A DNA stretch of 23,253 nt. Source: DATLYH01 sp035575035. Lineage in GTDB: Bacteria > Planctomycetota > Planctomycetia > Gemmatales > Gemmataceae. The translations under genes were made by a program, and so were the position numbers. The DNA lies in the NCBI GenBank assembly GCA_035575035.1, contig DATLYH010000190.1:1-23253 (forward strand), written 5' to 3'. Below the pieces are notes generated by a model that saw only the letters and a list, made by a program, of their open reading frames with translations, was not told where the DNA came from and made no database searches. Within the stretch, counting starts at the first letter, position 1; each line of letters starts with the position of its first letter. Shown one piece after another: positions 22,262 through 23,253 of the stretch.

Positions 22262-22743
22262 CACGCCTTCTCCGAAACCTGGGGGAAGAGGACGGCTGTC
22301 CGGGCGTCGTCGCCGGCAGCATCGTCGGCCGTGGTGACCAGCCCGCGCTGCCTCAGGGCGGCCAGCATGGCGTTGAAGTCATCTTGTAGATCGCTCAGGT
22401 AGTCTCCCTGACGAAGTTGGATCGGCCGAACCGGCTGCCCAGCCGCGATGTCCTGCATGGCCTGGCGGAAGCGGCTGATCGGCCCAACCAGCCGGTGCGA
22501 GAAGCGGACCGCGTCCCAGGCGAAGAACGGCACCAGCACCAGGAAGCAGAGGAGCATTGGGTAAAACTCCAGGCAGAAGCGCCCGTACTGCTCCAGCAGG
22601 TTACCCTGTCCCTCTGCCAGCAGACGCCAGGCGAACAAGCAGTTCCACAGCGAAAACTGGTAAATAAGCCAGTAGCCCACGACGCGGAGGAACAACTTCG
22701 ACTGGAACGGGTCAACCCAGATGCGCGAACGCTCTTCTCTCAT
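22261..22743 (-). CDS. Two-helix membrane protein with HAMP domain and no output domain
   Basis: The ATG at 22743 with AGGAG 8 nt upstream gives 160 aa. Membrane segments lie at about 20-42 (RVVGYWLIYQFSLWNCLFAW) and 59-78 (EFYPMLLCFLVLVPFFAWDA). A HAMP-type linker follows at about 79-135: RFSHRLVGPISRFRQAM, the central DIAAGQPVRPIQLRQGDY, and the second helix ending DFNAMLAALRQRG. HAMP domains normally carry signals to a kinase, cyclase or methyl-accepting domain; none follows here, only a 25-residue Asp/Ala-rich tail. It may work as a scaffold or partner of another protein. Its stop overlaps the pilin start, so the two are made together. Confidence 0.82.
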   Translation of the reverse strand: MREERSRIWVDPFQSKLFLRVVGYWLIYQFSLWNCLFAWRLLAEGQGNLLEQYGRFCLEFYPMLLCFLVLVPFFAWDAVRFSHRLVGPISRFRQAMQDIAAGQPVRPIQLRQGDYLSDLQDDFNAMLAALRQRGLVTTADDAAGDDARTAVLFPQVSEKA

Positions 22744-22897
22744 GGGGACGGCTCCTGGTGGCGGATGGATCGCTGAGGCGGACAATCTCCCCTGGCCCTG
22801 GGGCGGGAAGGCGGCCTTGCCGGCAAGCAGGGAGGGGGCGAGCGAGGGGATTTGCGAGAAGTCTAGCTCAACCCTCGGCCGCGGGCAAATACGCTCG

Positions 22898-22913
22898 GCC
22901 TGGTTGACCAGGC
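22898..22913. promoter_or_regulatory. Palindrome, possible operator
   Basis: GCCTGGT-TG-ACCAGGC is a perfect 7-bp inverted repeat with a 2-nt spacer, too tight for an RNA loop but suited to a dimeric DNA-binding protein. It lies 155 nt upstream of the HAMP-gene start. Confidence 0.3.
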
Positions 22914-23000
22914 GGCGGGCCGACGAAGGGCATCGAGAACAGGCGACTCCTAACGGAAGGCGATTCCCGCCTCGGCCCTTAGCACTGAAATGACGATACC

Positions 23001-23031
23001 GCCGCCGCCCGCAGCGGATGCGGGCGGCGGC
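23001..23031 (-). terminator. Strong GC hairpin, probable terminator of the DUF1501 gene
   Basis: GCCGCCGCCCGCA and its exact reverse complement form a 13-bp stem with a 5-nt loop (GCGGA). It begins 29 nt downstream of the DUF1501 stop. No U-run follows on the minus strand. Confidence 0.5.
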
Positions 23032-23060
23032 ACCGAACCTTCCGGAAGCAGTCGTTCCGC

Positions 23061-23253
23061 TCAGCCGACCAGTTGCCGCACCGGCTTGCCTTCCGGCACC
23101 AACTCGATGGGCCGGCCGTCCTGAGCGCGATACCAGGTGTGCAGCGGGATGCCCAGGGCGTGGTAGATCGTCGCGGCCAGGTCCTGCGGCGTCACCGGCG
23201 TGTCCGTGACAAACTCGCCCAGCGGATTGGTCGCACCGACCACCTCGCCCGTC
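23061..23253 (-). CDS. DUF1501-family protein (C-terminal fragment)
   Basis: The frame is open to the window edge and ends at a TGA at 23061, showing the last 64 residues. The segment GATNPLGEFVTDTPVTPQDL, then AATIYHALGIPLHTWY, then DGRPIELVPEGKPVRQL matches the conserved end of planctomycete DUF1501 proteins. These are usually Tat-exported, sulfatase-like in fold, and encoded next to DUF1549/DUF1553 cytochrome-type proteins. Their substrate is not established. The N-terminal part and any partner lie outside the window. Confidence 0.88.
   Translation of the reverse strand, partial: TGEVVGATNPLGEFVTDTPVTPQDLAATIYHALGIPLHTWYRAQDGRPIELVPEGKPVRQLVG

Larger units (their letters stand above)
22744..23060. 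other. 317-nt intergenic region upstream of the HAMP-pilin operon
   Basis: It should hold the promoter for the HAMP-pilin pair and the terminator of the DUF1501 gene. The visible structures are the palindrome at 22898-22913 and the hairpin at 23001-23031. No convincing promoter hexamers or gene were found. Confidence 0.5.

Overview
The window reads as chromosomal DNA of a planctomycete, most likely a Gemmataceae-type organism. The signs are high GC content, an ECF sigma factor with a membrane-anchored C-terminal extension, a DUF1501 protein, a secreted giant with the planctomycete N-terminal LEPRxxLA motif, secreted HEAT and EF-hand proteins, a Gfo/Idh/MocA oxidoreductase, a CE15-like esterase and an Flp-type pilin. 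The family placement is inferred from gene content; no rRNA or tRNA gene was seen.

Layout. 1-363: start of a HAD phosphatase (minus strand), followed upstream by a 31-bp tandem REP-like repeat. 549-3774: a minus-strand block of an ECF sigma factor with a transmembrane segment and an extracytoplasmic domain, then a secreted Lys/Asp polyampholyte, then a secreted four-EF-hand protein broken by a one-base frameshift in a C6 tract. 3873-8239: a secreted S9B (DPP-IV-like) peptidase and a secreted HEAT-repeat protein, separated by a perfect 34-nt palindrome. 8773-10287: a membrane protein with CxxC pairs at both ends. 10616-10867: csrA, preceded by a perfect-consensus sigma-54 promoter. 11291-14620: an oxidoreductase, a 137-bp cloverleaf-type inverted repeat, a CE15-like esterase and a divergent cyclase-family enzyme. 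14828-17614: a 928-aa secreted protein joining an SdrD-B-like domain, DUF4214-like repeats and a lipase-like domain. 17742-21578: a minus-strand M20D peptidase and VWA-protein pair interrupted by an MntA-HepT (MNT/HEPN) toxin-antitoxin cassette. 21851-22743: a HAMP-only membrane protein translationally coupled to an Flp-like pilin. 23061-23253: C-terminal end of a DUF1501 protein.

The most striking observation is the MntA-HepT module at 19443-20151. It lies exactly between two perfect 35-bp direct repeats, and that repeat is the first 11 codons (plus 2 nt) of the VWA gene. The cassette seems to have entered the 5' end of the VWA gene, left a 20-codon stub whose stop codon lies against the mntA ribosome-binding site, and restored an intact VWA gene downstream. 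Second are the sigma-54 promoter of csrA and the possible calcium- or charge-linked envelope-sensing locus at 549-3774.

Most genes encode exported or envelope proteins. Gene starts were chosen from Shine-Dalgarno-like sequences and signal peptides. All family assignments come from reading motifs by eye, without database searches.
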